A DNA stretch of 64,000 nt from Rhineura floridana (Eukaryota > Chordata > Lepidosauria > Squamata > Rhineuridae), in the NCBI RefSeq assembly GCF_030035675.1, contig NC_084487.1, forward strand, positions 64,553,986 to 64,617,985. Reading direction: 5' to 3'. The notes below the pieces were generated by a model, which worked only from the letters and a program-made list of their open reading frames with translations, did no database searches and was not told the origin of the DNA. Position numbers and translations under genes: made by a program. Below, one piece after another: positions 35,085-45,355 of the stretch (the first letter of the stretch is position 1; each line of letters begins with the position of its first letter).

Positions 35085-36619
35085 AAGGAGATAGAAACAT
35101 GGTTAGGACCCTAAATGCAACAATACAGCAACTAGTACGTAGGGACAAAGAGAACTATTACAATAGTTATTGTATAGAAATAGAAGAGGACAACAAAAAG
35201 GGAAGAAGAGCCCTATTCCAAAAGATTATAGAAATTAAAAGGCAATTTAAACCAGGAGTATGGATGTTGAATAATCAACAGGGGAACACAATGACTGACC
35301 GAGATAAAATAAAAGGAAGATGGAAGCAATACACTGAAGAACTCTATAAAAGAGATGCAAGGATAACAGATTCATTCAAGGAAGAACCGTATGATGAAGA
35401 AGCAGAAATTTTAGAATGTGAGGTGAGAGCTGCTCTTAATATACTTGGAAGAAACAAATCACCAGGAACAGATGGCATACCAACAGAGTTCCTACAAGCT
35501 ACTGAGACTGAATCTGTCCAAATTTGACAAACATTTGTCAAGAAATATGGAAAACTAAACAATGGCCCACAGACTGGAAGCGTTCAATATACATCCCAAT
35601 TCCAAAGAAAGGAGATCCCAGGGAATGCAGTAATTGAACTATTGCCTTAATATCCATGCAAGTAAAGTAATGCTCAAGATTCTACAACAAAGGCTCTTAC
35701 CATATATGGAGCGAGAAATGCCAGATGTCCAAGCTGGATTTAGAAAGGGAAGAAGCACCAGACATCATATGGCAAACATACGTTGGATAATGGGACAGAG
35801 CAAGGAATTTCAGAAGAAAATCACCCTGTGCTTTATAGATTACAGCGAAGCCTTTGACTGTGTAGATCATGGAAAAACTATGGAATGCTTTAAAAGAAAT
35901 GGGGGTGCCACAGCATCTGATTGTCCTGATGTGCAACCTATACTCTGGACAAGAGTCTATTGTAAGGACAGAATATGGGAAAAACAATTGGTTCCCAATA
36001 GGAAAGGGTGTGAGACAGGGTTATGTTTTGTCACCCTACTTGTTTAATTTATGCACAGAACATATACAGAAAGCGGGACTGGACCAAGATGAAGGACGTG
36101 TCAAAACTGGAGGGAGAAATATCAATAATTTAAGATATACTGACGATACCATACAACTAGCAGAAACCAGTAATGATTTGAAACAAATGCTGATGAAAGT
36201 TGAAGAGGAAAGCACAAAAGCAGGACTACAGCTGAATGTCAAGAAGACTAAAGTAATGACAAGAGAAGATTTATGTAACTTTAAAGTTGACAATGAGGAC
36301 ATTGAACTTGTCAAGGATTATCAATACCTTGGCACAGTCATTAAACAAAATGGAGACAATAGTCAAGAAATTAGAAGAAGGCTAGGACTAGGGAGGGCAA
36401 CTATGAGAGAACTACAAAAGGTCCTGAAATGCAAAGATGTGTCACTGAAGACTAAAGTCAGGATCATTCAGACCATGGTATTCCCAATCTCTATGTATGG
36501 ATGTGAATGTTGGACAGTGAAAAAAGCAGATAAGAGAAAAATCCACTCATTTGAAATGTGGTGTTGGAGGAGAGCTTTGCACATACCATGGACTGTGAAA
36601 AAAAGAATAATTGGGTGTT
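35085..36619 (+). mobile_element. BovB (RTE-clade) LINE, left part, 5'-truncated
   Basis: The copy lacks the endonuclease and starts in the linker before the reverse transcriptase. It is cut at 36619 by an antisense L2 and resumes at 40849. gtgtt occurs on both sides of the L2 (36615-36619 and 40849-40853). The second BovB copy at 52.5 kb reads straight across this junction and confirms continuity. Confidence 0.9.
35099..36613 (+). pseudogene. BovB reverse transcriptase, frame-broken
   Basis: Reverse transcriptase of the RTE clade. Piece 1 (35099-35527) has RRDKENYYNSYCIEIEEDN, RWKQYTEELYKRD and NKSPGTDGIPTEFLQATETE. Piece 2 (35634 onward) has ASKVMLKILQQRLLPYMERE, QAGFRKGRSTRH and FIDYSEAFDCVDHGK. 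Piece 3 (35869 onward) has GVPQHLIVLMCNLYSGQE, IGKGVRQGYVLSPYLFNL, NNLRYTDDTIQLAE and FPISMYGCECWTVKKADK, then WCWRRALHIPWTVKKR. The catalytic YADD reads YTDD here. Frame changes occur near 35525 and between 35634 and 35900. The C-terminal part lies beyond the L2 insertion. It is inactive. Confidence 0.9.
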
Positions 36620-36836
36620 TGTTTATTTATTTGATTGAACTTTTATACCGCCCATAGCAAGCTCTCTGGGTGGTGTACATAAAAAAAAAAACACTTACAA
36701 ACAATTTAAAAGCAGCTAAAAAACCAACTAATCATCCAATTATAAAAGGTGTCATATGACTGTCTGTTAAAACATTAGATACAAATACAAACTATTAACA
36801 GATATAAAAATATTAAATATTAAAATATTAAAAATA

Positions 36837-39800
36837 TTAAAATGCCTGGACAAAGAGGAAGGTTTTCACCTGGCACCGAAAGGATAGTAATGTAGGCGCC
36901 AGGCGAACCTCATCAGGAAGGGTGTTCCATAATTCGGGGGCCACCACCGAGAAGGCCCTCTTTCTTGTAGTCGCCTTCCGGGCGTCTCTCTGAGTAGGCA
37001 CCCGGAGGAGGGCCTTCAATGTTGAGCGCAGTGTACGGGTAGGTTCGTATCGGGAGAGACGTTTCATCAGGTATTGTGGGCCCGTGCCGTGTAAGGCTTT
37101 ATAGGTTAAAACCAGCACCTTGAATCGGGCCCGGAAACATATAGGCAGCCAGTGCAAGCAGGCCAGGATCGGTGTTATATGTTCTGACGTCTTGGTCCCA
37201 GTTATTAATCTGGCCGCTGCATTCTGCACGAGCTGCAATTTCCGAACCGTCTTCAAGGGCAGCCCCACGTATAGTGCATTGCAGTAATCCAATTTCAAGG
37301 TTACCAGAGCATGAACAACTGAAGCAAAATGTTCCCTGTCCAGATATGGGCGTATCTGGGCCACCAGTCTAAGTTGGTAAAAAGCACTCCGTGCCACTGA
37401 GGCCACCTGCGCCTCAAGTGACAAGGATGGGTCCAAAAGGACTCCCAAGCTGCGCACCTGCTCATTCAGGGGGAGTGTAACCTCATCCAGAACAGGTCTA
37501 ACATCCATCGTCTGGTTAGGGGACCCATTCACTAACAGCATCTCAGTCTTGTCTGGATTGAGCTTCAATTTGTTCGCTTTCATCCAGTCCATTATCGCGG
37601 CCAAGCATCGGTTTAGCACCTTGACGGCCTCACCTGAAGAAGATGAAAAGGAGAAGTAGAGCTGCGTATCATCAGCGTACTGATGAGAACGCACTCCAAA
37701 ACTCCTGATGACAGCACCCAGCGGCTTCATATAGATGTTAAAGAGCATTGGGGACAAGACTGATCCCTGCGGAACTCCATATTGGAGCACCCAGGGCATC
37801 GAGTAGTGCTCCCCAAGCACTACTTTCTGGAGACGACCTGTCAGATAGGAGCGGAACCGCTGCCAAGCAGTACCTCCAACTCCCAAATCCGCAAGCCTCC
37901 CCAGAAGAATACCATGGTCGATGGTATCAAAAGCCGCTGAGAGATCAAGGAGAATCAACAGGGTTACACTCCCTCTGTCTTTCTCCCGACAAAGGTCATC
38001 ATACAGGGCAACCAAGGCTGTCTCCGTGCCAAAACCGGGCCTGAAACCCGATTGAAATGGATCTAGATAATCAGTCTCATCCAAGAGAGCCTGGAGCTGG
38101 GATGCAACCACCCTTTCCAGAACCTTGCCCAGGAATGGTACATTTGCTACCGGCCTGTAGTTATTCAAATTTTCTGGGTCCAGGGAGGATTTCTTCAAAA
38201 GTGGTCTCACCACTGCCGCCTTAAGGTGGTTCGGGACCGCTCCCTCACATAGTGAAGCGTTAATCACTTCCCTGGCCCAGCCGGCAGTGCCATCCCTACT
38301 AGCTTTTATTATCCAAGAAGGGCAAAGATCTAACACAGAGGTGGTTGCACGCACCTGTCCAAGCACCTTGTCCATGTCCTCAAGCTGCACCAATTGAAAC
38401 TCATCCAACAAAACATGACCAGACTGTGCTCCGGAGACCTCGTTTGAATCAACTGCTATAACATTGGAGTCTAAGTCCTGATGGATGCAAGAGATTTTAT
38501 TCTGAAAGTGCTTGGCAAATTCGTCACAGCGTGCTTTCGATGGTTCAATCACGTCCTTAGGGCCAGAATGTAAAAGCCCCTTTACAGTTCGAAAAAGCTC
38601 CGCCGGACGAGAGATAGCAGATTGAATAGAGGCAGTGATATGTTGTTTCTTCGCCGCCTGCACTGCCCCAAAATACATCTTATTATAAGCCCTCACTAAT
38701 GCCAAGTTGCATTCGTCAGGAGTCCACCTCCATCTGCACTCAAGCCGTCTCCTATATTGTTTCATCGCCCTCAGCTCCGGAGTATACCATGGAGCTGTAT
38801 GAGCTCTACAAAGGAGAGGGCACACAGGAGCGATCATGTCAGCTGCCCGGGTCATTTCCGCATTCCACAGATCAACCAGGGTGTCAACATGGGCGCCAGC
38901 CTTATCAGCTGGAAAACTCCCCAGAGCTTTTTGAAAACCTTCAGGATCCAGCAGCCTCTGGGGGCGGACCATCTTAATGGGTCCCCCACCCTTGCAGAGG
39001 GGAAAGGTCGTCGCAAGTCTAAATCTCAACAGGCAGTGGTCTGTCCATGACAAAGGAGCTGATGTAAAGCTCCCTATATACAGATCACTATCATCATGTC
39101 CCGTAGCAAAAATCAGGTCCAGAGTGTGTCCTGCCACATGGGTTGGGCCAGTGGTATATTGGGACAGTCCCATGGTCGTCATGGAAACCATGAAGTCCTG
39201 AGCCGCCCCAGATAAGGTGGCCTCGGCATGAATGTTGACATCGCCCAACACCAATAGTCTAGGCGATCTCAGCAAAACCTCCGAGACCACCTCAGTCAAC
39301 TCAGTCAGGGAGTCTGTTAGGCAGCAGGGTGGGCGGTACACTAACAGAATCCCTAGCCTGTCCCTCTGGCCCAACTCAAGATGCAAACACTCAAGGCCTG
39401 TAGTTACATGGACGTGGTGCTTGAAGAGGGGGATAGAGCTCCTATAGACCACAGCAACCCCCCCTCCCTGGCCCTCAGATCTACCATGATGCTGTACTGA
39501 GTACCCCGGTGGGCACAACTGGGAGAGACCAACTCCTCCCTGCTCACCCACCCAGGTCTCAGTTATGCACGCTAGATCGGCTGCCTCATCTACAATTAAA
39601 TCGCGGATGAGGGCGGTCTTATTGTGTACCGATCTAGCGTTAAAAAGCAGCATCCAGAGATCAGAGAGCTGGCTGATAGGACATCCCGCATACCTGTGGA
39701 TGCGTGGAAGACCGGAACATGGCACAGCCGTCAATTGCCTGGGCCGCGTTCCCCTCACCTGGCCTGTCTTCCACACAATGTGATATCTCCCTCTACCCAT

Positions 39801-39962
39801 CACTACGCCTATTGGGGCCCCTACAAATTCCTCCTGACTATAATTCCTCTCTGCCAGGCACATAATATAAAACATCAACCACACACACTTACAACATACA
39901 CCAAACATCACACAGACACTCACCACGTACACACCCACTATCCAGAAAATAGAAGCAACCAA
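36837..39962 (-). CDS. L2 endonuclease-reverse transcriptase, uninterrupted 1041-residue frame
   Basis: A multidomain protein that nicks target DNA and reverse transcribes its own RNA. Endonuclease: FNAR (N108), TETW (E135), YRPPC (209-213), VLGDVNIHAE (GDVN at 240-243), LDLIFATG and SWTDHC (307-309). Reverse transcriptase: GFRPGFGTETAL, LLDLSAAFDTIDH (from about 671), YGVPQGSVLSPMLFNIY and QYADDTQLYFS (YADD at 762-765). C-terminal block: RAFSVVAPELWNTLPDEV and LLSFRCQVKTFLF (1001-1041). All key acidic residues are present. The first 37 residues are strongly hydrophobic and without family precedent known to me, so the true start may be a later ATG, such as the one near residue 55 (MGRGRY) or 104. 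No ORF1 was found upstream. Confidence 0.92.
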   Translation of the reverse strand: MVASIFWIVGVYVVSVCVMFGVCCKCVWLMFYIMCLAERNYSQEEFVGAPIGVVMGRGRYHIVWKTGQVRGTRPRQLTAVPCSGLPRIHRYAGCPISQLSDLWMLLFNARSVHNKTALIRDLIVDEAADLACITETWVGEQGGVGLSQLCPPGYSVQHHGRSEGQGGGVAVVYRSSIPLFKHHVHVTTGLECLHLELGQRDRLGILLVYRPPCCLTDSLTELTEVVSEVLLRSPRLLVLGDVNIHAEATLSGAAQDFMVSMTTMGLSQYTTGPTHVAGHTLDLIFATGHDDSDLYIGSFTSAPLSWTDHCLLRFRLATTFPLCKGGGPIKMVRPQRLLDPEGFQKALGSFPADKAGAHVDTLVDLWNAEMTRAADMIAPVCPLLCRAHTAPWYTPELRAMKQYRRRLECRWRWTPDECNLALVRAYNKMYFGAVQAAKKQHITASIQSAISRPAELFRTVKGLLHSGPKDVIEPSKARCDEFAKHFQNKISCIHQDLDSNVIAVDSNEVSGAQSGHVLLDEFQLVQLEDMDKVLGQVRATTSVLDLCPSWIIKASRDGTAGWAREVINASLCEGAVPNHLKAAVVRPLLKKSSLDPENLNNYRPVANVPFLGKVLERVVASQLQALLDETDYLDPFQSGFRPGFGTETALVALYDDLCREKDRGSVTLLILLDLSAAFDTIDHGILLGRLADLGVGGTAWQRFRSYLTGRLQKVVLGEHYSMPWVLQYGVPQGSVLSPMLFNIYMKPLGAVIRSFGVRSHQYADDTQLYFSFSSSSGEAVKVLNRCLAAIMDWMKANKLKLNPDKTEMLLVNGSPNQTMDVRPVLDEVTLPLNEQVRSLGVLLDPSLSLEAQVASVARSAFYQLRLVAQIRPYLDREHFASVVHALVTLKLDYCNALYVGLPLKTVRKLQLVQNAAARLITGTKTSEHITPILACLHWLPICFRARFKVLVLTYKALHGTGPQYLMKRLSRYEPTRTLRSTLKALLRVPTQRDARKATTRKRAFSVVAPELWNTLPDEVRLAPTLLSFRCQVKTFLFVQAF

Positions 39963-40848
39963 AAGCCAATCTGCAATTAATAGAGTCCTTAGTAATGGAA
40001 AGCTGCCTCAAAACAGTGTCTTCCCAGCCATCCCTCACTCCATCAAGAAATAACCCCAACCAATGTCCACCAACAAACAAGCACAGCAACAAGCAGCTCG
40101 CCAACCAGCTTCCCCCACCGCCACTGACCGGGCGCGCTCCAAGCCCGGCTCCAAGCCTGGCACCCCCACGATCTTCCACCACCATCAGGCTAATGCTCCT
40201 CCCGACTCTCCGCGTCAGCAAGCCTCCATAATGTTCCTTCACTCCCTCGGCGTCGGGCGTCCTCCTCGTCGGCCTCAGCGGCGCTCTCACCACCGCCAAC
40301 GCCCAGGGGTAAGGGAAACAAGCCTCCTTCACTCCCTCGGCGTCATCCGCCGGGCGTCCTCCTCTCCCTCTGCGGCGCTGCCACCACCGCCAGGCCAAGC
40401 TTGCTGCAGCTTTCTCCACACCGCCACCGGGTCATACTCCAAACCTGGCACCCTTCAGTGCTCTCACCACCGTCAGGTCGATACTCCTCCCGACTCTCCG
40501 CGTCAACAGCCTCCACAATGTTCCTTCACTCCCTCGGTGCCGTGCGTCCTCCTCCTCAGCCTCAGCGGTGCTCTCACCACCGCCAACACCCTCTGCCCTC
40601 GGCGCCAGAGGCAGGAAAAGCAGGCTGTATCCAGCGCTCCGGCGGCCACCACAATACTCTCTTACCGCTACGGTAAGGGAAAAGCTGTAACAAAAAAGGG
40701 GGGGCAGTTCACATACGAGCCCCAAAGGATTGTTTTTTAAAAAGCGGCAGCTTTTAAATGTGTGGCTGCTTAGATATTAAATACGGCGGACGTAGCTCTG
40801 ACTAAAGCGTCAGCCTCCTATGCCGCCATTTCCCTTCTCTCTGCAGCT
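39963..40848 (-). promoter_or_regulatory. L2 5' region with about 288-bp tandem units
   Basis: On the plus strand, a block with tcctcccgactctccgcgtc at 40196 recurs at 40484, and ctccaagcctggcacc at 40149 recurs as ctccaaacctggcacc at 40437, a constant 288-bp offset. A further partial copy of the ttcactccctcgg segment lies at 40327. The region is CpG-rich compared with its surroundings. Repeated monomers upstream of an ORF recall the promoter units of mouse L1. Promoter function is inferred. A 176-residue frame (39889-40419) is a by-product of the repeats and has no RNA-binding motif. Confidence 0.7.
40822..40829 (-). promoter_or_regulatory. ATGGCGGC (YY1-like) motif at the L2 5' end
   Basis: Located at +20 to +27 counted from the element's 5' end at 40848, in the context aaatggcggca on the minus strand. 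The same octamer sits at +26 to +33 of the L1 at 10188. A role in start-site choice is inference. Confidence 0.45.
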
Positions 40849-41150
40849 GTGTTAGAACAAATTAAACCAGAACTATCATTAGAAGTTAAAATGATGAAAC
40901 TCAGGTTATCCTACTTTGGACACACCATGGGAAGACATGATTCAGTAGAAAAGACAATAATGCTGGGAAAAACAGAAGGGAGTATAAAAAGAGGAAGGCC
41001 AAACAAGAGATGGATTGATTCCATAAAGGAAGCCACAAACCTGAACTTACAAGATCTGAACAAGGTGGTTCATGACAGATGCTCTTGGAGGTTGCAGATT
41101 CATAGAGTCACCATAAGTTGTAATCAACTTGAAGTCACGTAACCACAAAG
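40849..41150 (+). mobile_element. BovB LINE, right part (C-terminus and 3' end)
   Basis: Reads LEQIKPELSLEVKMMKLRLS, YFGHTMGRHDSVEKTIMLGK, KRGRPNKRWIDSIKEATNL and the tail cataagttgtaatcaacttg. This is the standard BovB C-terminal order after the WTVKKR segment at 36.6 kb. The 3' end matches the tail of the SINE at 53.1 kb. Confidence 0.9.
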
Positions 41151-41358
41151 GGATGGGGCAGATATTGTGGCGGTAAGCATAAAAAAGCACTGAGAAGATA
41201 TTTCATGCAAAAGATATTTCAGGGCATCCATGTGGGTGATATAATATGTAGATCAGTCCATAGAACTGAGCTTGTGAATAATTATATGAAGCAAACTCAG
41301 TGCAAATCCAGTACAGAAGGTAGAGTTCATGTTTTGGATAGCAATGTTCTGTGGCAAA
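41151..41358. other. Short non-coding gap
   Basis: Nothing recognised. Confidence 0.4.
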
Positions 41359-41806
41359 TAGGGATGGAAGGATCTGTCAATTTTGGTTCTCTCCATTTCT
41401 CATTCTTCCAGTTTTAAATTTTTCCAGTTTTAAATTCTCATTTAAATCCACATTTCTGCAGCAATTTTCAATTTTTTTTAAAAAAAATGTTCATGAGATT
41501 TTCCAGCATTTTAGTGTGAATTTCTCCTAATACACACATTTTTGTATGCAGTTTTGACCTATGTACTTATTTTTGCACACAATTTCTCCTAATATAATGC
41601 ATTTTATGTTATTTTCATGAATGTATTCATTTTTATGCATACTTTCCCCTAATATATGCATTTTTGAAAACATTGCTTAGTTGGAGAACTGCATCACAAA
41701 ATTCGGATGTGTGAATTTGGCTCTTTTGTTTCAGAAAGTGCAAACTAGATAAATTCGGCTTTAAAAGCAAAGTGAATTGAATTTTTCCCCCATCCCTAAC
41801 TGCAAA
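41351..41806. mobile_element. hAT-like non-autonomous element, copy 1
   Basis: Spans 41359-41798 (440 bp), from tagggatgg to ccatcccta. The flanks gtggcaaa and actgcaaa share their last five bases, a decayed 8-bp target duplication. The interior is AT-rich, with repeated cctaatacacacatttttgt-like units. A second copy in the opposite orientation lies at 50222-50658. Confidence 0.72.
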
Positions 41807-42015
41807 GTATTGAAAAACTGTCTCTTCCCTCATCCACTCTACCTTACAATCAACTTCTCAAAGATGAATTGTTTTCCTTTGTTCTATATTCAGTATTTTC
41901 TGCTGCATAGCTGCCTTCAACATCTATTTTTGGATTTGCATACCCATAGACAAGACAGTCAAAAGCTATCCATATGCATAATTATTTTTTTCCCACAACA
42001 ACAGAAGATTTTTCT

Positions 42016-42656
42016 CTTTTATTTTTATTTATTTATTTATTTTTTATTTAATTTAATTTATATACTGCCCTAAGCCCAAGGGCTCTCTGAGTGGTGTACA
42101 TACAATAAAGCAATCAAAATATATAAATACAATAATACAATAAAATCAAACCAACAAAGGTAAACAAAATAATCAAACAGTAGCAAAATACATCAAATAC
42201 ATATACTAATACGCATTAAAATGCCTGGGAATATAAAAAGGTTTTCACCTGGCGCCGAAAAGATAGCAGCGTCGGCGCCAGGCGCACCTCATCAGGAAAA
42301 CCATTCCATAGTTCGGCAGCCACAACCGAAAAGGCCCTATTTCTAGTCACCACCCTCCGAGCTTCTCGATGGGATGGTACTCGGAGGAGGGCCTTAGATG
42401 TTGAGCGCAGTGTACGGGTAGTTTCATATTGGGAGAGGCACTCCACCAGGTATTGCGGTCCCATGCCGTGTAAGGCTTTATAGGTCAAAACCAGCACTTT
42501 GAATTTAGCCCGGAAACAAATAGGAAGCCAGTGCAGACGAGCCAGAACAGGTGTGATATGAGCGGACCTTCTTGTCCGCGTCAACAATCTGGCCGCTGCA
42601 TTCTGGACTAACTGTAGTTTCCGAACTGTCTTCAAGGGCAGCCCAACACAGAACGT
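42016..42656 (-). mobile_element. 5'-truncated L2-type LINE, C-terminal 140 residues and tail
   Basis: The minus strand reads KTVRKLQLVQNAAARLL, LHWLPICFRAKFKVLVLTYK, RAFSVVAAELWNGFPDEV and LLSFRRQVKTFLYSQAF (42216-42635) without interruption, then the 3' tail to about 42016. It is close to the full-length copy. Truncation at 42656 is typical of incomplete reverse transcription. Confidence 0.88.
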
Positions 42657-43207
42657 TGTCTAGAAGGAACAACACTGCTGTAGTATAACAGTACTAGAGT
42701 AGATTTTGGCTGTCTCATTACTACAATCAGACTGAGGATAATGATGATCCCATCAGTGTGTGTATGGACACTGACTGTGTTACAGCCGAAAAGGATCTTG
42801 CCATGAGGAGCTTACAGTTTAAAATTCTGCATAAGAGAAGCCAGAGTTTGGGGGGTAGATAGAGGCAAAGATAACATGTGTTTTTGTTCAGTTGCTTAGG
42901 ATCACCTAGGTTTAGCTTTAGTAGGAGATGAGGATTAAGGGCCAACCTAGATTATGTGTTAAATACACAAATGCATTTAAAGTATCTGATCCTTGTTTTT
43001 TAAATAGCAGCCCTGGTGGTGAAATCAGGAATAGAAGGAAGGGGATATTCAAACCCCGCCCCCCATGCTTCTGTCAGGTCCTTTTGGAGCACTTTGCAAT
43101 CCCTTTTTTGTTTTAATTACCCTGAATAATTTAGTATCATCTGCGAGTTTGGCTACCTCATTGCTCACTCCTAACCCTAGATTTTTTATGAACAAGTTAG
43201 AAATAAG
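42657..43207. other. Non-coding stretch, nothing recognised
   Basis: No supported gene or repeat. Confidence 0.4.
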
Positions 43208-43395
43208 TTAGGAAGCTTCCTTTTGCCGAGTCATACCATTGGTCCATCTAGCTCTGTGCTGCGTACACTGACTGGCAGCAGTTTGCCAAGGTTTCAGAAT
43301 GGGATCTCTCCCAGCACTACCTGGAGATGCTAGGGATTGAACCTGGGACCTTCTGCACGCCAGGCAGATGCACTGCCTTGGCTCTTCCCCATGTC
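43208..43395 (-). mobile_element. tRNA-derived SINE
   Basis: The minus strand carries a tRNA-like head (complement of ggcagatgcactgccttgg, then ggttcaatccc as gggattgaacc at 43332). The body is complement of ctgactggcagcag, and the tail is complement of ccattggtccatctagctc. Same family as the copies at 44800, 46140 and 59248. Confidence 0.78.
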
Positions 43396-43992
43396 CTGGT
43401 TAATGTGACATGGCTGTGCAACTCTGCCCCTGCTCGCCTCTCATGACATACTGTCGTAGCTGTTGTGGTGCAAGGAGAGGGCAGGAATGCACCACATTTT
43501 AAAAAACAAAGGAAAATGCAGTTGGTTAGTTCTAAATCAGTAGAATACATGATGATGTTTTATTATTCTGGGCATGAGTTCCAACATAAGATAAACACAA
43601 TAAAACAAACTCCAGGTAATGCAGTATATTAACCTTAATTGAAACAACAGGGTTGGCCATTTAACACTCCCACTGTTTGTACAATACTTGATTTACAGGC
43701 ATGGAAGAAATAGCAGATATTTACAATACCAGAGTATATGTGATTTCATTGTGAATATATGTTACCAGAATGAAAACATGAAGTTTAGAGAGAGTACAAT
43801 ATGATGCATTGTATTTCCGGGAATGTATACTTTTCCAAACTGGACCCCAGAAAGTATTTAATGACTTTAAAAAACAAACAGAAACACATTTTAAAATGGC
43901 AGCACATTACATTAAATGAGTGACAGGTCTGTTTTCATGAGAAGGGCTATCATATGAAAACATCATTTATACTTTATCTGGCCTTATGAGTT
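43396..43992. other. Non-coding stretch, nothing recognised
   Basis: AT-rich, no supported feature. Confidence 0.4.
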
Positions 43993-44622
43993 TTGAGAAT
44001 TAGGGCTGTGCACTGGATTTGGCCAAAGCCTGAACCAAATTGGGTTGACTTGGAAGGGATCTGGTCTTCACTCAAGTCAGATGGAGACAGCCCCAAGATC
44101 ACCATAGGGTGTGTGGTAGAAAGGAGATTCAGGTGCTGGTCAGGAGGAAGGAGAAGCAGTGAAATAAAAGGCCCAGTGGAACAGGACTGCATCTTTCCAG
44201 GAGAAGTGGGGTGGATGGCTTTGGATGTGGAGTGCAGGATGCTTCTTCACTTCTTTCTTCCCACCTGACCTCTCCTTCTTTACATCCAGGAGGGAAGATG
44301 GTGCACTTGCCTCTCCTTCCTGCCCAATGCCCCTGAAGCAGCACCCTGCAGGACTGAATCCTCCACTCAACAGCTGTTGAATGGAGGATTCAAGCCTGCG
44401 GGATACAGGGTGCTCCTTCATAAGTGTTTTCCCTGCAGGGAAGCTGCTTGCAAAGGATTGATCCCTCCTGCTCCCACCCCCTCCCAGCTGAATGTTTAAA
44501 AAACCTTAACTAACCATTAGTCCTGCCCCCCCCAATTGATTTTGGATTGAATCCAGGGCAGGGTATTTAGTCCCGAGTCAGCCAGGCTAGGTCGGGGGGC
44601 TGTGCACAGCCCTACTGAGAAA
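43993..44622. mobile_element. hAT-like non-autonomous element
   Basis: Spans 44001-44614 (614 bp), from tagggctgtgcac to gtgcacagcccta, an inverted pair of 13 bp. The flanks ttgagaat and ctgagaaa agree at six central positions, consistent with an old 8-bp duplication. The interior is non-coding. Confidence 0.75.
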
Positions 44623-44799
44623 ACACTTCCAGTGAATCTGTAAGATCCAAAACAACATTGAAACTGAGTGTGAATAAATGTTTTAGAGAGTTCCTTCCCT
44701 TTCCTTCTAACACTAATTCCTCTTGAAGTAGTACACTGAACATAGGAGACTACATGCCATCTATCTCAGAACAGGTACTCAGACCTAGGGGAGGACTTG

Positions 44800-44985
44800 A
44801 GCTCAGTGGCAGAGAACACGTTTTGCCTGCAGAAGGGTCTCAGTTCACTCCCTGGCATCACCAGGTAAAAAGATCAGAGAGCAGGTAGTGTAAAAGACAT
44901 CTGGCTGAAAACCTGGAGTGTCACTGCCTTGTCAGAATAGTGAGCTAGATCGGCAAATAAGGCAGCTTTCTGCTTTAGGAATGTT
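44800..44985 (+). mobile_element. tRNA-derived SINE
   Basis: A box gagctcagtggcagag, a B-box remnant (cagttcactccc), then a gagctagatcggcaaataaggcagct tail. Diverged copy of the common family here. Confidence 0.72.
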
Positions 44986-45012
44986 AGGTATGAGGCTGGA
45001 AAGGACCTCAGC

Positions 45013-45150
45013 AATATTTATTTATTTATTGTATTTTTATACCATCCCATACCGAAGCTCTCTGGGCGGTTTACAGTAACTAAAAACATCAAAAATAAAC
45101 ATACAAATTTAAAACACATCTTTTAAAAACAATTTAAAACACAGCAGAGA
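45013..45150 (-). mobile_element. L2-type LINE 3' tail only
   Basis: atttatttattgtatttttataccatccc and agctctctgggcggtttaca match the L2 3' end at 10019. Only about 130 bp are present, an extreme 5' truncation. Confidence 0.78.
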
Positions 45151-45232
45151 AATGTGCATCCATCCCAAGAACATTTTTATGGCAGCCAGCCACTCTGAAG
45201 GCATCCACACTGGCATACCAGTTCAAGGAAGG

Positions 45233-45355
45233 GCCATACATCAGTGGTGTAGCACCTGCTTTCCATGCAAAGGGTCCAAGCTTCAATCCCTGGCATCTCC
45301 ATGTAGGGTTGGAAAAGACTTTTATATGAAACCCTGGAGAAACAGAACTAGTGAG
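45233..45355 (+). mobile_element. tRNA-derived SINE, 5' part
   Basis: catcagtggtgtagcacctg and cttcaatccctggcatctcc carry the A- and B-box regions. The tail is missing. Confidence 0.65.

Larger units (their letters stand above)
36620..40848 (-). mobile_element. Full-length L2-type LINE inserted antisense into BovB
   Basis: About 4.2 kb. Reading on the minus strand from 40848: an 886-bp GC-rich 5' region with repeated units, one uninterrupted 1041-residue frame, and a 217-bp 3' UTR that ends in the ctctgggtgg-type tail and an attt-rich simple repeat (36620-36640 on plus). The flanking gtgtt direct repeat is a likely 5-bp target duplication. All expected LINE parts are present and the frame is open, so this is the best candidate for a recently mobile element in the window. 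Confidence 0.92.

Noticed and set aside
36837-39962. Long intact frame as a host gene
   Set aside because: The endonuclease and reverse transcriptase motifs, the LINE 3' tail and the flanking gtgtt repeat show it is an L2 element.
39889-40419. 176-residue frame as an L2 ORF1
   Set aside because: It overlaps the main ORF and the 5' repeats and shows no RNA-binding, zinc-knuckle or coiled-coil pattern.
35085-41150. Recent horizontal transfer of BovB into this host
   Set aside because: BovB transfer is known in general, but this copy is broken and carries a nested L2. The window alone gives no phylogenetic evidence.
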